In this document: piece by piece, positions 1 to 8,439 of the stretch
Position numbering within the stretch: position 1 is the first letter of the stretch
Layout of the letters: every line of letters starts with the position of its first letter
Assembly: GCA_023435985.1 (NCBI GenBank)
Contig: JAEZKY010000202.1
Span: forward strand, 1 to 16,281
Source of the DNA: Bacillota bacterium
GTDB lineage: Bacteria > Bacillota > Clostridia > Clostridiales > Clostridiaceae
Reading direction: 5' to 3'
Length of the DNA: 16,281 bases
The notes under the pieces: model-generated
Databases searched by the model: none
The model's input: the letters and a program-made list of their open reading frames with translations, nothing else
What the model was told of the DNA's origin: nothing
Translations under genes and position numbers: made by a program

Positions 1-1029
1 CATTTTATCTATATAACTAGGATCATTTTTGATATCTTTAATGAATTCGATCGCTTTATTTATATCTACTCTTTCTTCACTATCCTCTATTTTTAATGCA
101 TATTTAAAGCTAGAATTAAAATCCATATCAATACCTGAATATATAAATGGTAATCCAAACCTACAATATTCTCTATTTTTTAAAGCAGCACCATCAATTA
201 AGCCTTTCCTAAACCATGCTATAGCTCCAACTCCAATGTCAGATATTCTATATAAATCTTCTAACTCTTCTCCTACTTTATCCCCAACAAACTTTACATA
301 CCTATTTAATTTTAAATCATCTGTCAGTTTTATTAGATTTTTTAATTCGTTACCTTCTCCAACAATTAAAAACTCGACATCTATCCCATTAATTCCACTA
401 TCTATATAATTTTTTATTCCCCAAATTACTCTATCATAACCATGCCAATATGATATATTTCCAACTCCAATTAACTGAATTTTTTTTTCAATTTCATTAT
501 ATTTCTTATCAAACTTTCCATCATAAATTTCAATTCCATTGCCCATTACCATAGATTTAATTCCAAAGACCTCACTAACATTATTATAAACAATTGAAAA
601 ATCAATGAACTCTTTTAAAAACTCTCTAAAATAGGTATCTACATTAAGTATTCTTCTATCTTTTATTTCCTTATCATATGGCAATGTTGGAAACTCGAGT
701 ATAATTTTAATATGTGGCTTATTTTCTTTTACTTTCCTTAAAAATTCTATAAAAAAATAATTTGATAGCACATACCTAATAAAAATAAACTTATATTCGT
801 TTTGTAGAATATTTTCTAATATAAAATTATATTTATCATATCGGCTACGATTTATAACACTTACTTCTCCATTTAAATTTTTTAATTTAAAATACATACC
901 TTTTTGATAAAATAAATCCATTTGAATATTATTATTTATGAACGCATTATACATTCCAGTAACTTTCTTAGTAATACCTCTATTCTTTTTGTCTTCAAAA
1001 TCAAAATCAGCTATAAATAATCCTCTCAT
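1..1029 (-). CDS. Group-1 (GT4-like) glycosyltransferase, 3' end cut by window edge
   Basis: The reading frame is open from an ATG at 1029 to the left edge: 343 residues with no stop, so the C-terminus lies outside. The N-terminal half (about 1-180) is the acceptor-side Rossmann fold of a GT-B enzyme. The C-terminal half begins with a donor-domain strand near residue 186 (LIGVGNISYWHGYDRV) and continues with GEGNEL (224-229) and VKFVGD (245-250). The usual E-x7-E region is replaced by LKNREYCRFGLPFIYSG (about 283-299), a form seen in capsule and polysaccharide transferases. A TTAGGAGAGG site ending 4 bases before the ATG supports the start; it overlaps the stop of the upstream gene, 10 bases away. 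No signal peptide is seen, so it is probably cytoplasmic or peripheral at the inner membrane face. Donor and acceptor sugars cannot be told. Confidence 0.85.
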   Translation of the reverse strand, partial: MRGLFIADFDFEDKKNRGITKKVTGMYNAFINNNIQMDLFYQKGMYFKLKNLNGEVSVINRSRYDKYNFILENILQNEYKFIFIRYVLSNYFFIEFLRKVKENKPHIKIILEFPTLPYDKEIKDRRILNVDTYFREFLKEFIDFSIVYNNVSEVFGIKSMVMGNGIEIYDGKFDKKYNEIEKKIQLIGVGNISYWHGYDRVIWGIKNYIDSGINGIDVEFLIVGEGNELKNLIKLTDDLKLNRYVKFVGDKVGEELEDLYRISDIGVGAIAWFRKGLIDGAALKNREYCRFGLPFIYSGIDMDFNSSFKYALKIEDSEERVDINKAIEFIKDIKNDPSYIDKM

Positions 1030-1039
1030 ACAACCTCTC

Positions 1040-1483
1040 CTAAATATCAAAAATTATTTCATCTAAAGTTAAAATAACTTTTAAGTTCTTATACACTTTT
1101 TTTATATCTCTTTTTATTAATTCTGCTGCATATATTGGCGTAATTATTACTACATCTATATCGATTGAATTATCCACTTCCTCCATAGTTTTAGACTTAA
1201 ATTGATTTATTTTGATATTATCAATATTACTATCTAAAGTATAAGGAATATCTATTTTAGAATTAATCAATTCTTTATATAGTAATTCTCCTAATTTGCC
1301 CATTCCATATATTACAATATTATTTAAATTCCTCTTTTTTAAATAATCGCTTATTTTTTTATGATTCATATTATTATCTAGCCATCGTGTTAATATATCA
1401 TAATATGTTTTATATGAATTATACATAATTTCAATATCTACTATACTATCTTCATAAATTTGCTTTGGTACAAAATCATTCAT
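1040..1483 (-). CDS. Small stand-alone Rossmann-like (nucleotide-binding type) protein of glycan loci
   Basis: A 147-residue protein. Residues 20-50 form a helical segment with YNSYKTYYDILTRWLD and ISDYL. This is followed by a Rossmann-like strand-loop-helix, NIVIYGMGKLGELL (55-68), a second strand with YTLDSN (81-86), and DVVIITP (110-116). The glycine loop resembles a dinucleotide- or CoA-binding turn, but there is no catalytic domain. In polysaccharide clusters this domain is commonly fused to glycosyltransferases or methyltransferases; here it stands alone between asnB and a glycosyltransferase. GGAGA lies 9 bases before the ATG. The gene is 80 bases downstream of asnB and 10 bases upstream of the glycosyltransferase, whose binding site overlaps its stop. 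I infer an accessory or regulatory partner of a neighbouring transferase. The real function is unknown. Confidence 0.75.
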   Translation of the reverse strand: MNDFVPKQIYEDSIVDIEIMYNSYKTYYDILTRWLDNNMNHKKISDYLKKRNLNNIVIYGMGKLGELLYKELINSKIDIPYTLDSNIDNIKINQFKSKTMEEVDNSIDIDVVIITPIYAAELIKRDIKKVYKNLKVILTLDEIIFDI

Positions 1484-1563
1484 ATTTAATTTCTCCGATC
1501 ATCTTCTAAATTATTATTATAATAAATTATTTCAATTTTTTTAACTTAATTGAAGTCTAAACT

Positions 1564-3423
1564 TTAAGATATTTCTTTTATATTAAAAATCTCCATCCAC
1601 TTCCCAATACATACGATTCTCCAAATTGTAAAATCAAAATCTTTCTCAGATATCATTGTATCATCAAACCAACTAAGAGCTAAATCAGGTTTTATAATCC
1701 ACTTTAATTTATCACAACCTTCTTGGAATAACTTTCTAAAAACTTCATTATTATTTCTAATCCAATCTATTTCCGGAGTTACAAAACCCATTTTATCTTT
1801 CCTATTAACAATTTTACTTGGTAATTTTTCTTCCATTGCTTTTCTTAAAACATATTTTCTTATTCCATTTCTTATCTTTTCGTTACTTTTACATGAAATA
1901 TTGAATTCAACGACTCTATGATCTAAAAATGGTACACGGCTTTCTATAGAATAAGTCATAGAATTTCTATCTTCATAATGTAGCAATTCCGGCAAATTAT
2001 GTACAAATTGATGTATAGAATAAGATTTTAATGTCTTCATAGATTCTATTAATTCCTTATAGTAATCATAATATGGTTCAAAAGTTGGTTTAATAAACTT
2101 TCCTTCCCTATTTAAATTCATTTTTAATTTTGGCTCTAATGATTCCATAGGTCTCTTTGTTGATAAATAATAAAGATCATCCCTTTTTAAAGATGGATTC
2201 TCAGCAAGTATAGCATTAAGTTCTTTTTCAAATTCATCATATTCCTTATTTAGAAACAACTCAGTCAAGTAAACAAAATAGAACTCACCATATCCACATA
2301 ATTGTTCATCCGCACCTTGGCCATCTAACATTGCTTTCAAATTATTTTTTCTAGCTTCTTCAAATACTTTTCTTTGAGCAAATATACTAGTGGATCCAAA
2401 TGGTTCATCTTGATGCCAAATCAAATCTTCTAACTCATTCATTAATTGATCTGTATTAGGAAAAATTTTATGTGGATTTGCTTCTACTAAATTATTTATT
2501 TCATCTATATATTCTTGTTCATCATATTTCTTGTTGTTGAAACATGATGATACAGTATCAATTTTTTTGCTTTCATTTTCTTTTTGCAACATATCATTCA
2601 TTAACGTTACTATTGTTGAACTATCCAGCCCACCTGATAAACAAGATCCTACTTTAACATCGCTTATCATATGTTCCCTTACAGATTCAACCATGACATT
2701 ATAAAATTTATTGTATATATTTATATCACCAAATTCTTTATCTATACTCTTTTCTAAATCATAATATTTATATATATTGAATTTTTTTGTTTCTAAATTA
2801 TATATTAAATTATTTCCTGGTCGCAATTGCTTTACATTTTTAAACATTGTTTCTTCAGTATGATCTAACACACTAAATACTAAAAAATCTTGTATTCTAT
2901 CCTTATTTCCTATAGCTGACCATTCTGGTAGTACTGTAAATTGTTTTATTTCTGAAGCAAAAGCTATATAATTTACATTTTCATAATAATAAAATGGTTT
3001 TATTCCAAACCTATCTCTAGAACAAAATAATATATTTTTTTCTATATCATATAATATAAATGACCACATTCCTCTAAAATGACTTACACATTCCTCTCCC
3101 CATTTTTTATATGCAGCTAATATAACTTCACTATCACTATTAGTCAAATAATTATAATCTTTTAATTGTTTTTTAAGCTCTTTATAATTATATATTTCTC
3201 CATTAAAAACCAACACATATTTATCATTTTTTAAAGGTTGATTCGATCTACTATCTAAATCAATTATTGCTAATCTTCTGTGACCTAAAGCCAAAGTATC
3301 ATTACTATAATATCCTTCCCCGTCAGGGCCTCTATGTAGGATAATCTCATTCATTTGATTTATTATTAAACCCATATCTTCTTTTTTCAAAGATTTATTA
3401 ACAAAGCCACTTATACCACACAT
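1564..3423 (-). CDS. asnB: Asparagine synthase (glutamine-hydrolysing) family amidotransferase
   Basis: A 619-residue, full-length AsnB-family enzyme: glutamine is hydrolysed at the N-terminal Ntn domain and the ammonia is passed to an ATP-activated carboxylate. Visible features are the nucleophile Cys2 directly after the start Met (MCGISGF), HRRLAIIDL (48-56), NGEIYN (74-79) and SDSE (96-99) of the glutaminase. The ATP-binding PP-loop is SGGLDSS (263-269), and DGQGADEQLCGYGE lies at 367-380. GGAGG sits 7 bases before the ATG, and Cys2 fixes this start because the Met must be removed. The gene lies among glycosyltransferases, 68 bases after the previous gene. In such loci AsnB homologues such as WbpS amidate hexuronic acid residues, so sugar amidation is a reasonable inference; plain asparagine synthesis cannot be excluded from sequence. 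No uronic-acid-forming dehydrogenase is seen in the window. Confidence 0.93.
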   Translation of the reverse strand: MCGISGFVNKSLKKEDMGLIINQMNEIILHRGPDGEGYYSNDTLALGHRRLAIIDLDSRSNQPLKNDKYVLVFNGEIYNYKELKKQLKDYNYLTNSDSEVILAAYKKWGEECVSHFRGMWSFILYDIEKNILFCSRDRFGIKPFYYYENVNYIAFASEIKQFTVLPEWSAIGNKDRIQDFLVFSVLDHTEETMFKNVKQLRPGNNLIYNLETKKFNIYKYYDLEKSIDKEFGDINIYNKFYNVMVESVREHMISDVKVGSCLSGGLDSSTIVTLMNDMLQKENESKKIDTVSSCFNNKKYDEQEYIDEINNLVEANPHKIFPNTDQLMNELEDLIWHQDEPFGSTSIFAQRKVFEEARKNNLKAMLDGQGADEQLCGYGEFYFVYLTELFLNKEYDEFEKELNAILAENPSLKRDDLYYLSTKRPMESLEPKLKMNLNREGKFIKPTFEPYYDYYKELIESMKTLKSYSIHQFVHNLPELLHYEDRNSMTYSIESRVPFLDHRVVEFNISCKSNEKIRNGIRKYVLRKAMEEKLPSKIVNRKDKMGFVTPEIDWIRNNNEVFRKLFQEGCDKLKWIIKPDLALSWFDDTMISEKDFDFTIWRIVCIGKWMEIFNIKEIS

Positions 3424-3491
3424 AATATTCCTCCAAATAAATTATTAATTTAAATAATCACGCTATACATTTATTAAAATCACACAAAACT

Positions 3492-4913
3492 TTATTTAAT
3501 ACACTCAGTAATTAACTCTACCCACTTCTTAGCACACACTTCGTTGCTTGAAGTATTTCGTATTCTTGACTTATTCTCATATTTTAAAGCTTTTAATTTG
3601 GTTATATTGTTTATACAATATTCAAGTGCACTGTTAAGTTCATTTATTGTTTTTATTGAAATCATATTATCTTTAGATAGCATATCGTATTTTAGCCATT
3701 CTCCATATATTACAATACTACCTGCATACAAGCACTCCTGCATCCAACCTGAAAAATTGTCACTATTTAATAGGTTTACATGTATATCAATTGCAAGCTT
3801 TAGTTCTGTTATTTCATCTTCCTCCAAAAACTTATCTAATAATAAAAATTCTATCTTACTTTCAATTAACTTCATTTTTATCTTTTCTTTATATTCGCTA
3901 TCTCCACCATATGTTAGTGGTAGTATGCAAAAAATATTTTTCTTTAACACAAATTTATTTAATTGTTCAATTATTTCTAAATGATTATCTTCTTTATCAG
4001 CGCTATGCCCTATATTAATTATTATTTTATCATTTGGAATATTATATACTTTTTTGACATCAATTATATTTTTAGATTCAATTCTATCTAATATATCTAA
4101 TGCTGGCAATCCAAACCTAATAATTGATATAAGTTTATTATACTCATCCCCATATCTTTCCAAAAACTCATTGGCCATACTTGGATTGCAAAATAAAATT
4201 TTATCACTCTTGGAATAAATCTCTTTCTGCTTCTCAATGCCTATTCTACGAGCATTATGGAAATCTGCACCATAAATTGATACAATTAGCTTGTGTGCTT
4301 TCTCTTTAAAACTATTTATTAAAATGGAATATTCACTTTCAATATAATGGATATTAATTACATCAAACTTATCAGTACTATTTAAAAATTCATATAAATC
4401 CAATATATTATTTATATTCACTCGTACATAATTGCAATTATAATCTTTCTCGTCTTTGCGCTGAGTAACAAATAATTCCAAATTAGCTATTGAACTAATA
4501 TATCTCGCACACGTTTCAACAAAAACGCTATTTTTTCCAGAGTAAATTAATAGTACTCTCTTTTTATTACTTAACTTTTCTATTTTTTTCTTCACAGTTT
4601 CTTTATAACTTTTACTTAAACTTTTTATATATAACTCGCAATATTCTTTTGAATATATCCTGTCAATATTAAAATAATTTATCTTGTCTAATTGATCTTC
4701 TATTTCATCTCCCCAACTACTAGCAATAATCACCTTTTCTGTTGAGTTATCTAATATTTGAGGGGAATAAATTTTTTTATCACAAAACTCTTTTCCCCAC
4801 TTATTTCTACTATTATCTATAAATCCAATAATATCAAAGTGATACTGTAACATATCATTAACTATTTTCCCTAAATTTGATGCTCCAAAAATATATATCT
4901 TTTCTTTAATCAT
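3492..4913 (-). CDS. GT-B glycosyltransferase with N-terminal Rossmann-like domain
   Basis: A 473-residue two-part protein. Residues 4-90 form a PglD-N/CoA-binding-like Rossmann domain: IYIFGASNLGK (6-16), IIGFIDN (28-34), then VIIASSWGDEI (61-71). Residues 118-470 form a GT-B transferase: N-terminal subdomain strands around 119-124, NIHYIESEY (187-195) and VSIYGADFHN (211-220); C-terminal subdomain IINIGHSADKEDNHLEII (298-315), CILPLTYGG (329-337) and LDKFLEEDEI (359-368). The pattern of NIGxSxDxxNxH, then ILPLTYG, then xSGWMQECLYAG, recalls WecF (GT56, Fuc4NAc transferase), but the match is by eye and distant. AAAGGGA precedes the ATG at a good distance. It lies 50 bases after the nucleotidyltransferase and 68 before asnB. 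A Fuc4NAc-like donor, such as an aminodeoxy sugar made by the neighbouring genes, would be logical but is inference. Confidence 0.8.
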   Translation of the reverse strand: MIKEKIYIFGASNLGKIVNDMLQYHFDIIGFIDNSRNKWGKEFCDKKIYSPQILDNSTEKVIIASSWGDEIEDQLDKINYFNIDRIYSKEYCELYIKSLSKSYKETVKKKIEKLSNKKRVLLIYSGKNSVFVETCARYISSIANLELFVTQRKDEKDYNCNYVRVNINNILDLYEFLNSTDKFDVINIHYIESEYSILINSFKEKAHKLIVSIYGADFHNARRIGIEKQKEIYSKSDKILFCNPSMANEFLERYGDEYNKLISIIRFGLPALDILDRIESKNIIDVKKVYNIPNDKIIINIGHSADKEDNHLEIIEQLNKFVLKKNIFCILPLTYGGDSEYKEKIKMKLIESKIEFLLLDKFLEEDEITELKLAIDIHVNLLNSDNFSGWMQECLYAGSIVIYGEWLKYDMLSKDNMISIKTINELNSALEYCINNITKLKALKYENKSRIRNTSSNEVCAKKWVELITECIK

Positions 4914-4963
4914 AAATTCATTCCCTTTATATGCTTGTATTCTAATTTAATATTTTTTATCTA

Positions 4964-5662
4964 TCATACTAATTTTTCTTTTCCTATTTTTTCTTGTAAT
5001 TTCATATAGTCATTCATCATTCCTATGTCTGTCCATTCTTCTTCGAAATTATATAAATATATCTCATGATTCATATTAATCTTTTCCCATAAATCAGGCA
5101 TATCTATACTCTCATTATCTTCAACCAAATTAATTATTTTATTGTTACATATGTATATTCCAGAATTAATTTTCTTTATTATTTTAGGTTTTTCTTTAAA
5201 TTCAATTAATTTATTCTCATGATTTTCATCTAAAACTCCGTAAGGAATTTGCATTTCATATGTCCTTGTTGCTATTGTAAACATACTACTATTGCTTTTA
5301 TGAAATTTAAACATATCTTCTATATTTATATTAGTATATAAATCTCCATTTATTATAAAAAAATCATCCTTAACTTTGTCTTTTAATAAACCTATTGGCC
5401 CTGCTGTTCCTAATCGCTGTTTTTCTTCTAAATAATATATATTTACCCCAAAGTCTTCTCCACTTCCAAAGTATGACTTTATCAATTCTTTTTTGTAATT
5501 AACGGATATATATATATTGTTTATTCCATATTTTTTTAAATTATTTATAATTATTTCTAAAATCGGTTTCTCGCCAATTGGAAGTAAAGGTTTTGGAATA
5601 GCATAAGTTAATGGTCTTAATCTTGTTCCTAAACCACCTGCCAAAATTAATGCACTATCCAT
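4964..5662 (-). CDS. Sugar-1-phosphate nucleotidyltransferase (PtmE/LegE catalytic-domain type)
   Basis: A 232-residue NTP-transferase fold enzyme that would join a sugar-1-phosphate to an NTP, releasing pyrophosphate. Seen: the nucleotide-binding signature GGLGTRLRPLT (9-19), IPKPLLPIGEKP (22-33) with the conserved Lys25, RLGTAG (83-88), the metal-binding INGD (104-107), EFKEKP (154-159), NSGIY (166-170) and WTDIG (210-214). The IPKPLLPIGEKPILEIII region resembles the catalytic domain of PtmE/LegE (GlcN-1-phosphate guanylyltransferase), but the CBS domains of that family are absent. It is shorter than RmlA or GalU. The start is the ATG at 5662, with AAGGAG 7 bases before it; an upstream in-frame TTG at 5695 lacks such a site. 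Only one base separates it from the stop of the preceding SDR gene, so the two are translationally coupled. Base and sugar specificity are not determinable here. Confidence 0.88.
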   Translation of the reverse strand: MDSALILAGGLGTRLRPLTYAIPKPLLPIGEKPILEIIINNLKKYGINNIYISVNYKKELIKSYFGSGEDFGVNIYYLEEKQRLGTAGPIGLLKDKVKDDFFIINGDLYTNINIEDMFKFHKSNSSMFTIATRTYEMQIPYGVLDENHENKLIEFKEKPKIIKKINSGIYICNNKIINLVEDNESIDMPDLWEKINMNHEIYLYNFEEEWTDIGMMNDYMKLQEKIGKEKLV

Positions 5663-5663
5663 A

Positions 5664-6533
5664 CTATTTCTCCTTACTAACCTTAAACAATTCAATGAAG
5701 TTGCTTAATGCCTCATATATATTATATTCAAATTCAAAATTCAATTCATCTCTTATTTTAGATATATCTGCTCTTACTTCATTATAATCTGAAACTGTTC
5801 TAATTTTATTTGGATTAAAAATAATATTTTTATCTTTCTTTGTTATTTTTCTTATCATATCTATAATTTCTCTAATTGTATGACTTTTCCCCATACCAAA
5901 ATTATAAACATTATATTTTTCATCTATATCTCTGCTAATTATTATATTTATAAATTTTATTAAATCTTTAATATAAACATAATCTCTTTTTTTTCTCATA
6001 TCTCCTATAAACAATTCTGGATTACCATTTAAAAATTCATTTACTAGATATGTTATTATAAAATCTTTACTTTGATATAGTCCAAAAGTATTGAAAGTTC
6101 TAATTATAAATACCTGTTTTTCATATTTTTCGCAAGCACATTTAATCATACATTCATAATTATAATGTAAAGCACTTTTATAATCTTGCGGTTCTATTTT
6201 ATCTTCTTCATTATAAGATTCATTGTCCAACTTTTCTTTATACACACCATAGGTAGAAAGAAAAATTATCTTTTTCATAACTATTGATTTTGATATTATA
6301 TAAATTATATTAGTTAAAATCTCACTGTAATTTTTAAGATTATATTCATCATTATTTTTGAAATCAATCCCAATTAGCATTATTGGATATTCCTTAAAAG
6401 TATCCAAATTATCGACAAAATTCACACCTCTGAATTCTTCTTCAGTAACAACATTATACTCTAAACTGCTATCATTAAATTGCACTGCATTTTTCATTAT
6501 ATACTCAGGTATTCCTATACAAAGAACTTTCAT
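5664..6533 (-). CDS. Degenerate extended-SDR (NAD-dependent epimerase/dehydratase-like) protein
   Basis: A 289-residue protein with the layout of the sugar-nucleotide epimerase/dehydratase family: FLSTYGVY (91-98, where active enzymes carry the catalytic Ser/Thr), IIRTFNTFGLYQS (143-155), RKKRDYVYIKDLIKFI (180-195, matching the family's RDFxxVxD region), and NVYNFGMGKSHTIREI (208-223). Two hallmarks are missing. The N-terminal GxxGxxG is replaced by IGIPEYIM (6-13). The Tyr-x3-Lys motif cannot be found: Tyr118 is followed by KSAL, and Tyr124 by NYEC. It may bind a nucleotide sugar without normal hydride chemistry, or use different residues. TAGGAGGAGG just before the ATG is a very strong ribosome site. 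The gene follows the acetyltransferase by 22 bases and is separated from the nucleotidyltransferase by a single base. Fold is reasonably certain, activity is not. Confidence 0.75.
   Translation of the reverse strand: MKVLCIGIPEYIMKNAVQFNDSSLEYNVVTEEEFRGVNFVDNLDTFKEYPIMLIGIDFKNNDEYNLKNYSEILTNIIYIISKSIVMKKIIFLSTYGVYKEKLDNESYNEEDKIEPQDYKSALHYNYECMIKCACEKYEKQVFIIRTFNTFGLYQSKDFIITYLVNEFLNGNPELFIGDMRKKRDYVYIKDLIKFINIIISRDIDEKYNVYNFGMGKSHTIREIIDMIRKITKKDKNIIFNPNKIRTVSDYNEVRADISKIRDELNFEFEYNIYEALSNFIELFKVSKEK
5670..5675 (-). promoter_or_regulatory. Shine-Dalgarno site deciding the nucleotidyltransferase start
   Basis: AAGGAG lies 7 bases before the ATG at 5662 and within the last codons of the SDR gene (AAG GAG AAA TAG). 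It rules out the longer frame starting at a TTG at 5695. Confidence 0.8.
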
Positions 6534-6555
6534 TTTCCTCCTCCTATAACCCCTT

Positions 6556-7197
6556 CTAATATTCTTGAATTATTTTACATGGATTTCCCAATGCCTTTAC
6601 ATTACTCTTTATATCTTTGGTGACTATACTTCCTGCACCAATCATTACATTACTTCCAATAGTTCTATATTGAATTATTGTTGAATTTGAACCGATATGA
6701 CTATCAGAACCAACCTTAACTCCTCCACATAATACGCTTCCAGGCGAAATATGTACAAAATCCTCTAAATAACAATCATGTTCTATAATTGCGCCACTAT
6801 TTAAAATACAATTTGAACCAACTACACTTCCCGTATTAACCAAAACTCTTTTTCCAATAAAAGTCCCTTCACCAACTTGCACATCTTCTGATACTATTGC
6901 ACTATTATCTATTATAATTGGAAAAATAAATTCTGTTTTTTTAGCTAAATAACATAATTTTCTTCTTAACGATGTATTTCCTACAGATCCAATCGAAATG
7001 AAAGCATTTTTTATTCCATAACTTTTATATTTCCACAAGTTTTTATCACTATCAATAACTCTTATTCCATTTATATATTTCCCGATATTATTTTCCACAT
7101 CAATTATTCCTACTATATTATATGAATGTGCCATCTTTATTGTATCAATAATACTTTTACAATGGCCTCCGCCTCCAATCAATATAATATCTTCCAT
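6556..7197 (-). CDS. PglD/LegH-like sugar O/N-acyltransferase (left-handed beta-helix)
   Basis: A 213-residue acyltransferase of the PglD/NeuD type, which moves acetyl from acetyl-CoA to the 4-amino group of a nucleotide-linked 4-amino-6-deoxy sugar. Residues 3-75 form the N-terminal sugar-nucleotide-binding Rossmann domain with the family loop IGGGGHCKS (7-15) and IVGIID (28-33). Residues 98-205 are hexapeptide repeats of a left-handed beta-helix, with IIEHDCYLEDFVHISP (137-152) containing the catalytic His (His140), and IGAGSIVTKDI (186-196). The ATG at 7197 is chosen because AAGGGGAAG sits at a normal distance from it; the in-frame GTG two codons upstream lies too close to that site. It is placed right after the LegC-like aminotransferase (36 bases), exactly where this step belongs. 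Acetyl is the usual group, but another acyl group is possible. Confidence 0.9.
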   Translation of the reverse strand: MEDIILIGGGGHCKSIIDTIKMAHSYNIVGIIDVENNIGKYINGIRVIDSDKNLWKYKSYGIKNAFISIGSVGNTSLRRKLCYLAKKTEFIFPIIIDNSAIVSEDVQVGEGTFIGKRVLVNTGSVVGSNCILNSGAIIEHDCYLEDFVHISPGSVLCGGVKVGSDSHIGSNSTIIQYRTIGSNVMIGAGSIVTKDIKSNVKALGNPCKIIQEY

Positions 7198-7204
7198 ATG
7201 CACA

Positions 7205-7213
7205 CTTCCCCTT
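7205..7213 (-). promoter_or_regulatory. Shine-Dalgarno site of the PglD-like gene
   Basis: AAGGGGAAG is well placed for the ATG at 7197 and too close to the in-frame GTG at 7203, so the ATG is taken as the start. Confidence 0.7.
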
Positions 7214-7233
7214 AAAACATTGATGGTAAATGC

Positions 7234-8391
7234 TTAATATATAATACTTTTTATACACTTGATAACTCTATTAACTTCTTCTGCTTCTAAATTAGAACTA
7301 CATGGTATATTAATTATCTTATCCTGATACAACATAGCTTTTTCTATTTTGTAAGCCTGACTTTGTAGATACGGCTTCTGTTTATGTATCAATCCCCATA
7401 TAGGTCTAGTTTGTATTTTATTTTCTAATAGTTTATTAATTATTTCATCTTTATTCATATTATCCAACACTAGTGAATAAAACCAATAATTAGGTCTAAT
7501 ATCTTCATTGAAATCTAAAATTGTAACATTAGCTATCTTCTCAAATGATTCTTTATATAAATTATAATTGTTTCTTTTTATTTCAATAAACTCTTCAAGT
7601 TTCTCTAATTGTGCTACTCCAAGTGCTGCTTGAAGATTAGTCATCCTATAATTATATCCTATTTCATCATGTATATAGTTCAAGGTATCATCCTTAGCTT
7701 GAGTAGAAAGATATTTAATTTTATTTAAATCTTCCTGATTATTTGCAACTATCATCCCTCCTCCGCCAGTAGTTATTATCTTATTACCATTGAAAGAATA
7801 ACACCCAAAATCTCCAATTGTTCCTGCAAACTTACCTTTATATCTTCCAACTCTATAATAAGATCCAAGAGCTTCTGTTGCATCTTCTACAACTTTCAAG
7901 TTATAACTTTTTGCTATATCCATTATTTTAGCCATATTAGCCAAATTTCCAAACACATGAACCACAATTATTGCTTTAACTTTTCTTTTTGTATTACTAT
8001 TAATTAAAATTCCATCTTTAAATTCACACTGTTTACTACAAAATTCCTCTAACTTTTTAACATCCAAAGTTAGTGAATCATCACAATCCATAAAGATAGG
8101 AAATGCTCCGCAATATTTTACTGGATTAACTGCAGCTATAAATGTCAAAGTAGGTACTATTACTTCATCTCCAGCATCTATACCACTTTGTATTAAAGAA
8201 AGGTGCAATGCTGCTGTACCACTTTGACATGCAACAGCGCTTTCAATTCTTAGATAATTGGCTATATTTTTTTCAAACATACTTATGTATGATCCACCTG
8301 TAGATACCCATTCTTGCTCTACTGCATCTGTAACATATTTTAATTCATTTCCCTTTAGATTAGGTACTGATAATGGTATAAATTCATTCAT
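7234..8391 (-). CDS. legC: LegC-like PLP-dependent sugar 4-aminotransferase (DegT/DnrJ/EryC1/StrS)
   Basis: A 385-residue DegT-family aminotransferase that would place an amino group on C4 of a 4-keto-6-deoxy nucleotide sugar with glutamate as donor. Seen: SVPNLKGNELKYV (8-20), the cofactor phosphate-binding SGTAALHLSL (57-66), DEVIVPTLTFIAAVN (75-89), VVEDATEALGS (167-177) with the pyridine-ring Asp170, and the PLP Schiff-base lysine Lys204 in SFNGNKIITTGGGG (199-212). The N-terminal PLSVPNLKGNE and TLTFIAAVNPV wording matches the LegC group of the legionaminic acid pathway. It follows the LegB-like gene by 48 bases and precedes the acetyltransferase. Only a weak ribosome site is seen before the ATG. 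It differs from the DegT-fold protein at the right edge, which lacks this lysine. Aminotransferase function is secure; the GDP- or UDP-sugar substrate is inferred. Confidence 0.92.
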   Translation of the reverse strand: MNEFIPLSVPNLKGNELKYVTDAVEQEWVSTGGSYISMFEKNIANYLRIESAVACQSGTAALHLSLIQSGIDAGDEVIVPTLTFIAAVNPVKYCGAFPIFMDCDDSLTLDVKKLEEFCSKQCEFKDGILINSNTKRKVKAIIVVHVFGNLANMAKIMDIAKSYNLKVVEDATEALGSYYRVGRYKGKFAGTIGDFGCYSFNGNKIITTGGGGMIVANNQEDLNKIKYLSTQAKDDTLNYIHDEIGYNYRMTNLQAALGVAQLEKLEEFIEIKRNNYNLYKESFEKIANVTILDFNEDIRPNYWFYSLVLDNMNKDEIINKLLENKIQTRPIWGLIHKQKPYLQSQAYKIEKAMLYQDKIINIPCSSNLEAEEVNRVIKCIKSIIY

Positions 8392-8439
8392 AAAATTACC
8401 AACTTTCTACTTTAAATAAATATTTTTAGTAATATTTCT

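Noticed and set aside
29..409. Plus-strand open frame of 126 codons at the left edge
   Set aside because: It is antisense to a clear minus-strand glycosyltransferase frame that runs uninterrupted through the same bases, and its translation is low-complexity Ser/Leu/Ile-rich without family features.
1484..1563. AT-only palindrome (TTATTATAATAA) in the gap after asnB, considered as a terminator
   Set aside because: The stem has no G-C pairs and is not followed by a clear T-run on the minus strand; the next gene has a good ribosome site and the same direction.
3544..4018. Two overlapping plus-strand frames opposite the GT-B transferase
   Set aside because: They are shadows of the minus-strand gene: hydrophobic, no ribosome site, no recognisable domain.
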